Assembly: GCA_026874595.1 (NCBI GenBank)
Contig: CM049306.1
Location: 88,512,142 to 88,576,141 of the forward strand
From: Sipunculus nudus
Taxonomy: Eukaryota > Annelida > Sipuncula > Golfingiida > Sipunculidae
Reading direction: 5' to 3'
Length of the DNA: 64,000 nucleotides
Of the stretch, positions 35,709-46,637 are shown piece after piece; position 1 is the stretch's first letter, and every line of letters begins with the position of its first letter. Both the position numbers and the translations under genes were made by a program. The notes beneath the pieces were generated by a model. That model saw nothing but the letters and a program-made list of their open reading frames with translations. It was not told the DNA's origin and made no database searches.

Positions 35709-35753
35709 AGAATTTATGCAATGATTTCTGTGTATATCCTTTCTTTTTATCTA

Positions 35754-35795
<42 letters not shown>
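35621..35795. repeat. (CTAT)n/(TA)n compound microsatellite with duplicated flank
   Basis: CTAT units pass into TA runs. The motif TAAGAATTTATGCAATGATT follows two successive TA runs (35,706 and 35,791), and TTTCTGTGTATATCCTTTCT also recurs, so this stretch was duplicated too. Confidence 0.9.
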
Positions 35796-35814
35796 AATTT
35801 ATGCAATGATTAAA

Positions 35815-37450
35815 AAAACTTAATGTGTCGATTTATTTTCAGGATATGCTGTAAATTTAAACTGTTTTTACTTACTTAATGTTCAATTAGTTAAACGAAT
35901 GTATAAATGTTTAATTGGAGCATCAATTATTAGAAATACAAGTACAACCTGACGCATTACAACATACCGTCCAGAATATAAAACAACTGAATCAATCTTT
36001 TATATGGGAAACCTGTAACGGTTTTCTTTACAATATTATCATTCCACTGAGGATGATCTATAGGTCACTCACCACTTTAAAAAAAAATTATTTAACTGTT
36101 TACAATTGCTCATGTTGACATTCCATCTTTCACCTCGTGGAAACAGTTACGAAAGTTCGGAAGTACAATACAAACTTCGGATGACTTTTCAAATTTTATT
36201 TGTTGAAGGTACTTTTTTATTTGTTAAGTTGTCCTGCCACTTTTAGTTTTATTTTATCAAAATATACAATATATCTGCCTGTCAGAACATCATCTCTACT
36301 GAAAGAGTTGGACAGGCGTTGATGAAACGCATTATAGTTCAGTCAGAAAATGGGCAAGAAAAGAAGACAAATTACACCCACACCAGCAACGGGTGTTTCT
36401 TCAAACAAGTGAGCAAATAAACCTGATGTTTTACCCGTCTGTTACGAGAAAAGATTGTGCGTTCGACGAAATGGCTATGATAAACCCAGTTATATTTGGA
36501 GAAGAACGCTGAGAGACCTGAGAGGATATTAATAATACAATGGTGTTCTGTCCTTCAAGCAGGAGAAGAAAAATAAGAAAACTCTCGAAAATAAATAAAA
36601 ATGTGATAAAAGAGACAGGCAAATTAAATATAATTTTCGTGAGTGGGGATCCCGTTAATGAAGCAACCCCCTCTGAAATAATACAAAATAAGAAAATATA
36701 CAAATATAGTTGAGAACAGGAAGGTTTCTGGTTAATCAATAAGAGCATAAGCTTTCGCAGACATAACTGATGCACACAAAATACAAAAATACACACAAAT
36801 CAGTCTTTTTTATTCATCTGCTTGCGAACAATATGTAAGTAAAAAGAACGCGGACACAAAGCGGCAGATGTGCTTGATGTTAGAAAGAAATGTCTTCAGG
36901 TCTGTTAAGCGAGGTCTGTCGCTTTCACGAGAGAGATGAGGTATTACAAGGGACAGGGGCACGGGATGCTGATTGAGACCTTATAGGTCGGTATTGAATC
37001 AGACTCCTGTGTTCCCAGATAGGTATATTACAACGGGTTAATAAACTCACACAACAATACAGAGTGTATATCTTACCAGAAACAGAAGCATCATGTACAT
37101 AGAATGCAATTTTACAATTTGCATGCAGTCTAAAGTCAGAAATGTAAGACTTTCCCAACGTATTAAGCGTCCCCATCGCCTGGTGAAGTTGTAAAATGAA
37201 ACCTTTTTTTTCAAAAACTGCACTATACCATACGTAAAAGATTTGTCAAATTCCCCAACCCATTGATTTTTTTCCAGTTTCATAAAGTAGTCAGAGATGG
37301 TATTGCAATATGAATCCTGTTTTCTTTTCAGAACAGAAAACTGCAGTAAACCAAATAACGAATCTTTGCTTTGAAGAACGTCTCATTAATGTAATTGTAT
37401 CTATTGAATGAATGTAGGATATTTCGCAAACTTTTTTTTATTCGCACCTA
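35815..37450. other. Intergenic, nothing recognised
   Basis: A short plus-strand stretch starting MGKKRRQITPTPATGVSSNK at about 36,351 ends after 20 codons; it may be the start of a decayed ORF1-like frame but cannot be supported. The 121-codon minus-strand frame at 36,431-36,796 is Leu/Ser/Ile-rich and looks like chance. Confidence 0.4.
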
Positions 37451-37457
37451 TTCATAA

Positions 37458-37661
37458 ATGTTTTATATACATACATCATATATGATATTCGCTAACCGCT
37501 CTTTCTTCATAAAGCCTGAGTTACATATCCAACGGCCTTCGGCAGAATTTTTGGATCGCCAGAAAGTTGCCAAATTCCAAGCCCGCCAGGATGTCGAGCG
37601 CACTTTTGGCTTAAAATCTAACCTGTCACATATCGGACGGGGATCGGGCGGTGTCCATTGA
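37458..37661 (+). pseudogene. Possible PIF/Harbinger nuclease C-terminal remnant
   Basis: A 67-codon frame contains FLDRQKVAKFQARQDVERTF followed by G. 'xDVERTFG', preceded by an F/R-Q-rich helix, resembles the conserved 'RxxVERxFGxLK' block near the C-terminus of Harbinger (HARBI1-type) nucleases, where the Glu is the third catalytic acid. The homology stops after 'LK', consistent with a frameshift. The local DNA is GC-rich. The assignment rests on one short motif. Confidence 0.3.
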
Positions 37662-38439
37662 ATAATGGTGATCAAAAATCGCCCGGCGGCCGTCGGTAGT
37701 CGGGCAAAGGCCGCCCGGCATAATGGCAGGCGCCGTCCGAGTTGCGGTCGATGATACTTGTAAGGAACGAAGCTTGGAGTCATTAGCATGCAGAAGCAGT
37801 TAATAATGAATTGATACATGTAGAACTCGTGTTCACGAAATGGATGTTTCCGCCCTATTTGCTTCAAGCCTTTCATCTCTCCGCGATGATATTGTGTAAT
37901 TAAGTGGAACTTCTCTCGAATAATCTTCAAATTTATGTATAACAGTTTTACCATTTTAAATTAATAATCGTAAATGCAAGAAGACGAAGATGAGCCGGTT
38001 CTGGTTGATGTTTAATATGTTCTTATTTTAGGAAGGTATTTTCTTTATTGAAATTCATTTGCTTTATTGCTTTGTAATTAAATACTTTATTAATTGAAAT
38101 TTTCACTTGATTAGTCGAGTTTAGGTGGTGAGTGCCACTATTTGGGTGATGTGACATTTTATTTTAAGAGTGGAACAACCAGGTTTAGTTCATTCTTTTT
38201 TTATTGCTTTTCCAAAAAGATGAATAGCTAATAATAAACTTTGTTCATTCTAAGAAAACTTACATTTATTTCTCAAAATACAGGTCTTGCAGTCATTGTA
38301 AAAGGTTCCTGTTGTAGTGATTGTCTATTTAACAGTTTTCATCTTCTTTACCCGTATCAGATTATATTCCTTGTCCAGCCGCGTTGTTATTCTGAAGCCC
38401 TGTAATGTAGTGCTAATTTACACAGTGCTTTTTCACAGT
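37662..38439. other. Intergenic; GC-rich to 37,760 then AT-rich
   Basis: 37,640-37,750 is strongly GC-rich with repeated CGGGCGG/CCGCCCGG words, possibly part of the same decayed transposon. The remainder shows nothing. Confidence 0.4.
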
Positions 38440-39362
38440 TGTTACGGAACCTAATAACAACAGATCACGTAGCCTAACGAGCATAAAGTTTGTAATGGAG
38501 ATAAAAAATCAGATTCTGTTACACTAGGCGTGAAATGTCTAGGGGAATGAATAAAGAAGTCAGTGTTTTTTTTTTTTTGTTAGCAAATAATTATAATTGA
38601 TTTTTAAAACAACCCTAACATTACAATACACAATGTCAATACAATTACAGAGTATAACAATAGTATAACAGTAAATCAATACAATTACACAGTATAGTAC
38701 CAGAGTGTCCGGTACCAGAGTGTCCGTCTCCCAGGCTTTTCTGGATACCACCAATGTCACAGCTCAACAAGTCCTTTAAAACATATAATCCAGATAGACA
38801 GTTCACATAAATCTTCTCAGAGATAATTGTCCAATGTAATCCCGAAAACAATCTGTTTTCATCCAAAAGTGAAGTTCTTGTAAAAGTCCCAAAGGCAAAC
38901 TGAAGACTGTATAAAATCCGTTACAAACTGCGAAGAAAATCTATAAATATAGCAATGATCGGAAAAGTCAACACTCTTCCGTGTCCGCCGGAGTTTTTCT
39001 CTCCCCCCTCTCTCGGCTCTAAACACAGCCCCAAATTATAGCTTCTCACCCCAAAGCCTAGAAAATTATAGCTTCTCACCCCAAAGCCTAGAAACTTCTA
39101 TTTCACGAACAATTAAAAGAACACAACAATACATAATACCCACGCGCCCAAAGAAACAATACAAGACACGCGCTCACAGAGCGCGAACAGCCCAGAAAAT
39201 TCCAGATTAGCACGAACGCTGTGTCTTTACACGCCAGGGACCACCCAGTACGAATTACACCGAGCGCTGTGTCTCGACACGCTATAGCAATTGACGCCCA
39301 GGGCTTGAGCCTAATACAAAACAGAATGCCAACAACGCACATTAAAAGAGACACCTGTAACA
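38440..39362 (+). mobile_element. Solo LTR, copy B
   Basis: 923 bp starting TGTTACGGAACCTAATAACA and ending ACACCTGTAACA, flanked on both sides by CAGT (38,436-38,439 and 39,363-39,366), a perfect 4-bp target duplication. Homologous to copies A and C. Part of its extra length is a 30-bp tandem duplication (39,033-39,062 and 39,063-39,092). No interior retroviral-type genes. Confidence 0.9.
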
Positions 39363-39366
39363 CAGT

Positions 39367-40340
39367 GTTTATCTCCTCAATAAATTCTTACACCGCTTTA
39401 TATTCTGGCTCTGTTTGCTTAATTTGGCCATAAGAGGACGATACGTAGTCGGGATAGTCACCAAACCTTTGTGATCAGCAGATTGTTCAACAAGAATCAC
39501 TGACTTCCTTTATGCCGTCGGGAATTTTACCCCTGAGGCAGCGGTAAGCTGCATGCTGTTAATAACTTAATGTGTACAGATAGTATTAAATGGGTACTTG
39601 ATGCATCATACCCATGATGCATTTGATGCAGTGTATGCCGCCACCACTCTCACAATCGACCTTTGACCTTACGGTAAACCCTGCCTTGGAATGGCCGTGA
39701 CGTCACATGAATGTGCCGCCACGTCGCCTTGTGGTAAAACACATCAGTAGCTAGTAAAACTGACAGCGTGTTAACAAAGTGAAATATCCTATTCCTCCCC
39801 GCTGTCCCTACATGGTAGTGCTGCTTCGGCACATGACTGTTACGCACTTTCCGGGCCAAATAACAAGCATTCATCGCAATTGGTGGTGCATCTAAAAGTA
39901 TCCTAGGGTAACTTATGGCCCTTGGCATGACATTTCTTATGCTGTTGCTCTCCCTGGATCGTGTTTTATACACGGTTCATCGACAGTTGTCAAAGCTGGC
40001 ACTTGCTGTCGCTAAGGAATAATGCCATTTTACCTACCTCAGACACACTGGAAAGGGTTGAGTTAGGTCAGATGTCAATATTTATCAATAAATGTTACGC
40101 AAGCTTCATAAAAGACTGGTGAATTACTGAAAAGCAGCATACATGCACATGTTTGCTTCTTGATAATCCCCGCGTGCAGAATTCAGACCATGGTCACATT
40201 AATGGTACCAAGAGTTTCTAGAAAGCCTGCAATTTCATTTAAAAGATAAACATTGTCATATGTTACCGTACTACAGTGTAGAGAAATAGGCCTTAGAGAT
40301 TTATGATGTAGGTCTTACCGGTTTGTCTGTCTATATTTAT
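39367..40340. other. Intergenic, nothing recognised
   Basis: A 107-codon minus-strand frame (39,650-39,973) without motif. Confidence 0.45.
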
Positions 40341-40344
40341 CGCG

Positions 40345-40960
40345 TGGAGACGAGATACTGTCGCGTGGGAACAAGTTACTATGGCGTGGGAACGAGTTTC
40401 TATCGCGTGAGAGCGAGTTAATTATCGCATGGAAAGGAGATACTGTCACGCAAGAACGAGATACTAACGCGTGGGAACGAGTGACTATCGCGTGAGAGCG
40501 AGGAAATTATCGCATGGGAACGAGATACTGTTGTGTTGGAACGAGATAATTATCGGCTTGGAAACGAGATACTCTCTCGTTTGAACGAGATAATTATCGC
40601 ATGGGAACAAGATACTTTGCATGGGAACGAACTACTGTCGCGTGAGAGCAATATAATTAATGCGTGGGAACGAGATAATTATCGCCTTGGAAATGAGATA
40701 CTGTCACGTTGGAACGAGATAATTATCGCGTGGGAATCGAGATACTTTCGGGTTGGAATGAGATACTATCACGTGAGAGCGAGATAATGCTCGTGTGGGA
40801 ACGAGATACTGTGGCTTGAGAGCGAGATAATTATCGCATGGGAACGAGATACTGTCGTGTTGGAACAAGATAATTATCGCCTTGGGAATGAGATACTGTC
40901 GCGTTGGAACGAGATAATTCTCGTGTGGGAACGAGATACTATCGTGTGAGAATGAATTTA
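40345..40960 (+). repeat. 22-bp minisatellite, about 28 units
   Basis: Unit close to TATCGCGTGGGAACGAGATA plus two bases, with a second frequent form carrying GTGAGAGCGAG. Units are 20-23 bp and moderately diverged. No frame is conserved because 22 is not a multiple of three. Confidence 0.93.
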
Positions 40961-41014
40961 TTCAGAGATTAAAGTGATTGCTTCAAGGTTTCATTTACAC
41001 ATCACAATCCATAT

Positions 41015-41817
41015 TGTTACTGATGTCCGTTTTTATTCTGCGCAGATGTATTCCATTTGTTGTTGACATTTTGTTCGTGTGGCACGCATAGCTCGTTGCT
41101 ATGGCACCGCCTAGCCATGTACCGGCCCACAAGTGGGGTCTGACGTGTAGAAACACAGCGTTTTTTTTATTCTAGATGTTCCAAGTGTGTTCCTGTAACG
41201 TGTGTATTGTTCTATGGAGTTTACTATTTCTAAAATTTTCGGATAAAAAGTTATAAGTAGGGGCTGTGTTTAGAGCCGGGGAAGGAGAGAGAAAATTTCT
41301 AGCGGACAAGGAAGAGTGTGAGTCAGTTTTGGATCTATCCGATAATTGCAGTAGTGTCAGGGATTCTAGGCAAATTTAATGGGACTGTCTCCAAAATGCC
41401 TTCGGGATAATTACAAGAGCTTTACTTTGGACTATTTGAACTGTTTACGTGGATAATTAGTTTTAAAGGACTTATTGAGCTGTGACAGTGGTGGTATCCA
41501 GAAAAGCCTAGGATCCGGACACTCAATCTGGAACTGTACACTCTATTTATTATACTGTCTATCTGGATTGATTTACTGTTATACTGTTGTTAAACGATGT
41601 AATTGTATTGATTCAGTGTATTGTAATGTTAGAGTTGATTTAAGAATAAATTATAATTATTTGTTAACAAAAAAAAAAAAAAAAAACACTGACTTCTTTA
41701 TTCATTCCTCTAGACATTTCATGCTGCCTAGTGTTACAGAATCTGATTTTTTTATCTCCATAAAAAAAATTATGTTCCTCACGACTCCGTCATCTGTTGA
41801 TTTTAGGTTCCGTAACA
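41015..41817 (-). mobile_element. Solo LTR, copy C (minus strand)
   Basis: 803 bp. On the plus strand it starts TGTTACTGATGTCCG and ends AGGTTCCGTAACA. Flanked by ATAT on both sides (41,011-41,014 and 41,818-41,821), a perfect 4-bp target duplication. In inverse orientation it is colinear with copies A and B and lies only 1.65 kb from B. A poly-A tract of 18 sits at 41,670-41,687. Confidence 0.9.
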
Positions 41818-41821
41818 ATAT

Positions 41822-42149
41822 GCTTTATAAGCAAAACTCCATTAGTTCCTCTTGTATCATGGACAAACTTAGTAATTTTGACTTCTAGCCAGGCCAATAA
41901 GGTTGAGAAATATTGATCCCATGCTCCTATATTAAAATTGAGCTTTATTACGTGTCCTGAAATGGTGATGAAGTATGTTATTATGATGATCACGGTCACT
42001 TGAAGACGTGCAATTTATTTGTGAAACAAACAAGCATTTTAGCCTGGGGTTAAACATATAATTATTCGTAAACACAATAACAAAAAGATATATTTTTGTA
42101 TATGTTTAGTAATAAAAAAAAAACACTTTAAAAAAAGAAAGATGACAGC
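41822..42149. other. Intergenic, nothing recognised
   Basis: AT-rich; no supported feature. Confidence 0.45.
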
Positions 42150-42352
42150 TGCGATCCAGGATATAAGAAATGGAGGAGGGGGGTTTAATCCAGGAGGACT
42201 TATGAAACAAAATAATGGTCACAGGGTCTGGAAACGAGGGGGTTCAAAGCCGTAAAATTTGGTCTGAAACCCTTAAAAAAATTGCGTCGACAGAAAGGGG
42301 GGGGGGGACCGGACCCCCTATAGACACCCCCGCCCCCTCCCCCTGGATCCCC
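42150..42352. mobile_element. Possible small inverted-repeat element
   Basis: GATCCAGG near 42,155 and CCTGGATC near 42,342-42,349 are inverted and enclose G-run/C-run-rich DNA (GGAGGAGGGGGG at the left, CCCCCGCCCCCTCCCCC at the right). Looks like a MITE with purine-rich ends; boundaries and duplication not resolved. Confidence 0.3.
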
Positions 42353-44140
42353 TTTCCTTGGTGATACTCACCATTAGAGCGCATACCTCTCCCAAAAGAA
42401 AACAAGCCTAATGGATCCGCCTCTTGATCCACATACGGGACAAAATTTTAAAGAAGATAAATCTAGTAGAATAAGAAATTTACTGACACGCTATGCTGTC
42501 ACAAAATGATTTTGATCTAATGAATAACCCTTCGCCCAACCTCGTTTGGCCCCAACTAGCTAAATAATGCATGGGTGTAGTATGGCCGTCCGTGTGACGC
42601 AAGTTATCTGTTGTTTACACACACTGCAGCACCTCGGGATCAGCTGCATCATGGTTCATCCAAATGCACTTGAAAACGAAGAAATAACCATTGAAAATGA
42701 CGTCATATTATACCGAAGCCACTTATCCTGGTGCCACATAGGTTATGAAAATAGCGTTCAGGTTGAAGTGTCATGACTAATGTTTTAGATACAAGGTTAA
42801 CCAGTGGATATGAACTAAATAAGATGAAAAAAAAAACACGCACGTAATGGGCAAAGCTGCTTTTTATGCAACTAAAGTATGCCCCTTTTACTATCCCGGC
42901 ATATGCTTCAACAGTAGTTTCTTTAACAATATAAACTTATAGAAAAACAGACACATGACCTCGTAGACGAGTGAAAACAACCGCCGGTCAAATTAGTTAC
43001 GATGACACGATAAATTAATCTGTCAAGCACCCTTGAACCTGTGTTAGCGTGTCAATAATCTTTAGTTCTATAAGTTCAGTTCGGCGAGTCCATCAACTTA
43101 AAGCACAAACAGTAACAAGTGGCCCTGGGCGGGGGGAGTAGACACGCTTTTGTCATGTTACAACGCCCGGGCAAAAGCCGTTACCGGGGGCGTTATGTTG
43201 TAGTTTTGGTAAAAGGGCAAACCCAGTGCCGCAGAATTCCATTGGGCGACGCCGGGCCTAAAGGTCATGAAGAGAGCGGGATAGTAACATAATTGAAGCG
43301 ACAGGGAAGCGTCCCAGAGGGAGCACTCTGTATATGTGCTGATGAAATATAGTAAAATGCCAGGCGTGTAAGGCCACAACCACGGATACCCGGGGACTGT
43401 AGCCATCGATGTTCAAGGCCTGGATCGATCTTAACGATACCTGTGGGTCTGGTCAGTTGCAGATAAATCTATACACATGTCACCTTTTCTTTAGGTTTTA
43501 CGGTTTCACCAAGTCTCCAGCGCTCCGCGATCCCCGGGCCAGAACCCGACGGGCTGTCTAACTAATTGTTGAGGGACTATGGATATATGGTTATGTCAGT
43601 TATGTAGCATACAACCTTTGATGTTCGGCTTAATTTACTACGCCATAAAGCACAACTAAACATGTACCCAGATTTACTTTTTAATGTTTTCATATAAGAA
43701 AGAATTACATATGCCAACATTTTTATTCTTTATATTTTAACAAGCCTTTTGGAGTTTAGACTGAAGTTACAGAAAATTTAATTTAACCTCCCTGCAGGTG
43801 CTCCATTTCGGCCCAATTTACATCTGATTTGTGATCATCTGCAACAGCTTTCTGCGATGATATTGGCATCTAGAAACGTGCATCCGAATGGATAATGCAT
43901 CCGCCATGGGAGCACAAGACTAAAAAACAAACGTGACACTTTCCGAGGTGCCGGATGCTCGATCGTGACCTGAACAGGTGAACGGGCGACACTGATTAGG
44001 CGGTAGCTTTTGTGAGTTCACTTATTTTTTTACCCATATTCCAAGGTTCATTTGTTATATCTTTTATCCATACATTTGTGAATATTCATTAATGACGCCC
44101 CACAATCCCGAGAAGATGCCGGATCAACACCAAAATCCAA
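42353..44140. other. Intergenic; GC-richer 43,120-43,560
   Basis: No coding frame with a recognised motif; nothing further supported. Confidence 0.45.
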
Positions 44141-44585
44141 TGGATTTTTAATAGGATATAATACGAAGCACGATACGAGATGAAATCCTGGCTCCATTGC
44201 TTCCTATATCGCAACGTGTATTTTGGAATACGATTCGAAGCCAAGGTCGTATAACTTCGTATTGAGCATGTTCGAATTATTTGAACGTAACTGGCTACCT
44301 GTCGTATCATATCCAAATTTCGTGATATGTCTGATGGGATTATAAATAGTTCAGTCTTTTTCCTTGTCAGACCCTTCTCTATATGTTTCCTGATCGTGGT
44401 GCATAAAGCCAATTTTCTGCGATGCAATCATGTTGCTGATCAATTGATGTAATTATCCTTTCCCCTTTGAAAGAAATTGGTATGATGTACGGGAAAATAC
44501 GATACGATTCTTGGGTATTTTCGAGACGACGTTGCGATAGGAAATCGGTACGAACTCGTATCGTACCATTATTTCATAACGTGCT
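44141..44585. mobile_element. PIF/Harbinger-type MITE, truncated copy
   Basis: Shares several blocks in order with the element at 44,598: CAGGAT/GAAATCCTGGCT, TTGAGCATGTTCGAATTATT against GAGCATGTTTGAAATTTTCG, GTACGGGAAAATACGATACG, and a right end ATTTCATAACGTGC. The AGCCCAGC terminus is missing on both sides. It abuts the complete copy, separated by about 10 bp. Confidence 0.6.
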
Positions 44586-44597
44586 TAGTAAGCGTAA

Positions 44598-45410
44598 AGC
44601 CCAGCACACACGTTTGGAAATTTGGCTATGATGAGACAGGAAGCAGGATACGACAAAAAATCCTGGCTTCTTGTCTTTTTATCGTAGTGTGTATGTAAAA
44701 AAAGATCTTACGATACGAAAATTTCCACGATCTTGGTTTCGTATCGTATCGTGTTTTTTGAGCATGTTTGAAATTTTCGTGTCGTAACTGTCAAACTTCC
44801 TATCGTAACCCTTCGTGACTCGATTTCGTATAGTGTCCGTTGAATTACGACAGGAAGATATACTAACCTGTAGCTAGAAACCTTAATGTCAATGCCAGCC
44901 GTATTCCAGGATAGATCGAATGTTGACAGGAGGTGTTCCTCCAACTTATCAAGGGTGCGAATTTTTCCAACAGTTCTTTGAATAATTGTGGAAGTATTCG
45001 CAGGAATGAGTGATAGCCAGGTTATACTCCTCAGCCAGTTCACGCATAAGCTGCTCATAGGCTCCTTGAATACTCCTTCTCATCAGCCAAGGACGCACCC
45101 AGAGCTACTTCTTTTCTGCACTCTGCAGATCTTCTGCGCTGTCGCTTTGTAATTATTATATCAACAGCACATAATGCTGTTTTTTTTCTGGTAAGTGTCA
45201 CACCGATTGTATTATCATGAGCAGCAATGTTGATGACCTAGCATTTTTTTATGTGCTAGATATCACAATTTTTTCTCCCTAGAGATTCGTAAAATGTACG
45301 GGGAAATACGATACGATTCGTGAATATTTACGATACGAAATTAAGTTAGGATATTACGAAATCCTATCGTATTAGATCGTACCTTAATTTCGTAACGTGT
45401 GCGCTGGGCT
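44598..45410 (-). mobile_element. PIF/Harbinger-type element with decayed nuclease
   Basis: 813 bp. Terminal inverted repeats AGCCCAGCACACACGTTTGG and AGCCCAGCGCACACGTTACG continue to GAAATT. TAA flanks both ends exactly (44,595-44,597 and 45,411-45,413), the TWA duplication of PIF/Harbinger elements. On the minus strand near 45,150-45,040 the codons read TKRQRRR in one frame, then after a shift LWVRPWLMRRSIQGAYEQLM followed by RELAEE. This is the classic N-terminal 'WVRPW..RR...GAYxxLxxEL' segment of Harbinger nucleases. The catalytic domain is gone. The subterminal DNA is full of ACGATACGA words. Confidence 0.85.
45030..45155 (-). pseudogene. Harbinger nuclease N-terminal fragment
   Basis: See the basic TKRQRRR stretch and the WVRPW motif within the element at 44,598. 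A stop and a frameshift separate the two. The DDE residues would lie downstream and are not seen. A 116-codon open frame downstream (45,058-44,708) is in another frame and may include further shifted remains. Confidence 0.6.
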
Positions 45411-45413
45411 TAA

Positions 45414-46382
45414 TACTGCGTAAGATTATTCTAAGCACGACAGTTTGCTACCAAATAATCAGATAAGTCAGAATTATCTATGTATGCCCGTGAAAACACA
45501 AGTCGTTGCCAGTGTATTTTTTTTTGTGTAGGACTGGAAGTTGCTTAACCGTGAACCCAAGATTTATCATGACTCTCAGTGACCTTTCTCAAACTACAGT
45601 TTTTGTTGTCTTGGGAAATAAATGACTCTAGCAAGGTTAAATCATACAATGTGTGCACGACAGTCGTTATTATTAAAGTACGACATTAGCTGAAATAACA
45701 TGCGATGGTGAAACATTCGTAGGACTGCCTCTGGTTAATGACGAAGGACAATCGTAGGACGATCGGTGAAGATTCCTACGATTCTGAGGACGTAAGATAA
45801 CAAATTAAACAGCGGGAGGCTGAAAATTTCAATATGTTAAAAAAATCTGCATCCAGAGTGTACGAAAGCTATTTCATACGACGCATTCACGGCTGGCGTG
45901 GAAATGTCCCCAGCTATATGCCGAAGACAGATGTGTATCGCATGTGACGTACGTGTTGGGTAACGCCGGGTCTTCCATCACACACGCACAAGTGTTTATT
46001 TTTGCACGCGTGATTTATAAAAAGTGTTTTGACGGGGCAGGGCTCTCCACCTGTGCGTGATTAAAAGTTGGAATCCTGATATTTCCTAAAGCAGTATTGA
46101 TAACTTCCAGTATGAAATTGTATTTTTTCATTTTTCACTGGTAAATTACCTTTCTGATTGTTTTAATCATATTTTGAACATAAACAAATTCTTTTCGAAA
46201 TATGATATAGATATATATGAAAGATCTTTGGCTTTTGCAATTTGTTTATTTTTACGTCCTACTTATATTAAATGCCAAGATCTGAGGGTAAAACATATCC
46301 TTGTGTGAGCGGTCCCACAAGTAGTTAAAAGCTTTTTTGTAAGAGTACTTTGACGACAGCATCCAATCATCATCTAGCTAGA
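45414..46382. other. Intergenic, nothing recognised
   Basis: No supported feature. Confidence 0.45.
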
Positions 46383-46383
46383 G

Positions 46384-46637
46384 GGCAAAAACGTTGGGTT
46401 CTCGCGTGATTTATTCGGTAATCAGTGCCGGAGGGCGAGCAAAGTATACCATAGCAAAATTATTTTATCTTCTTTAAAGAAATATTTGAGCGGAATCAGA
46501 TCAGAATCAGTTAGTTTTCACTGTGATTCGAAATAAAATGTTTTGATGCAAGGGGGGGGGGGGGGGGGGGGGGGGACAGACAAGGGATCAAATTTTACGC
46601 GCGCGGTGAATGAGAAACCATTATTTTTTGCCTTAAA
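46384..46637. mobile_element. MITE family M, copy 3
   Basis: Diverged copy of 6,929-7,248. Left end GGCAAAAACGTTGGGTTCTC, then AATCAGTGCCGGAGGGCG; right end GCGCGCGGTGAATGAGAAAC, then CATTATTTTTTGCC. The interior carries a 24-G run (46,552-46,575). Confidence 0.65.
46552..46575. repeat. Poly-G tract
   Basis: 24 consecutive G; G-quadruplex-prone and hard to sequence. Confidence 0.95.

Noticed and set aside
36431-36796. 121-codon hydrophobic minus-strand frame
   Set aside because: Leu/Ile/Phe/Ser richness follows from A/G-rich DNA on the other strand; no conserved motif.
39650-39973. 107-codon minus-strand frame
   Set aside because: No motif, no splice or poly(A) context; length is within chance for a GC-balanced patch.
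40345-40960. Second CRISPR-like or coding array
   Set aside because: 22-bp units without spacers; the 84-codon frame inside is not kept by the repeat period.
42290-42345. G-quadruplex regulatory site
   Set aside because: The G and C runs are better explained as part of a possible inverted-repeat element; no gene is nearby to regulate.
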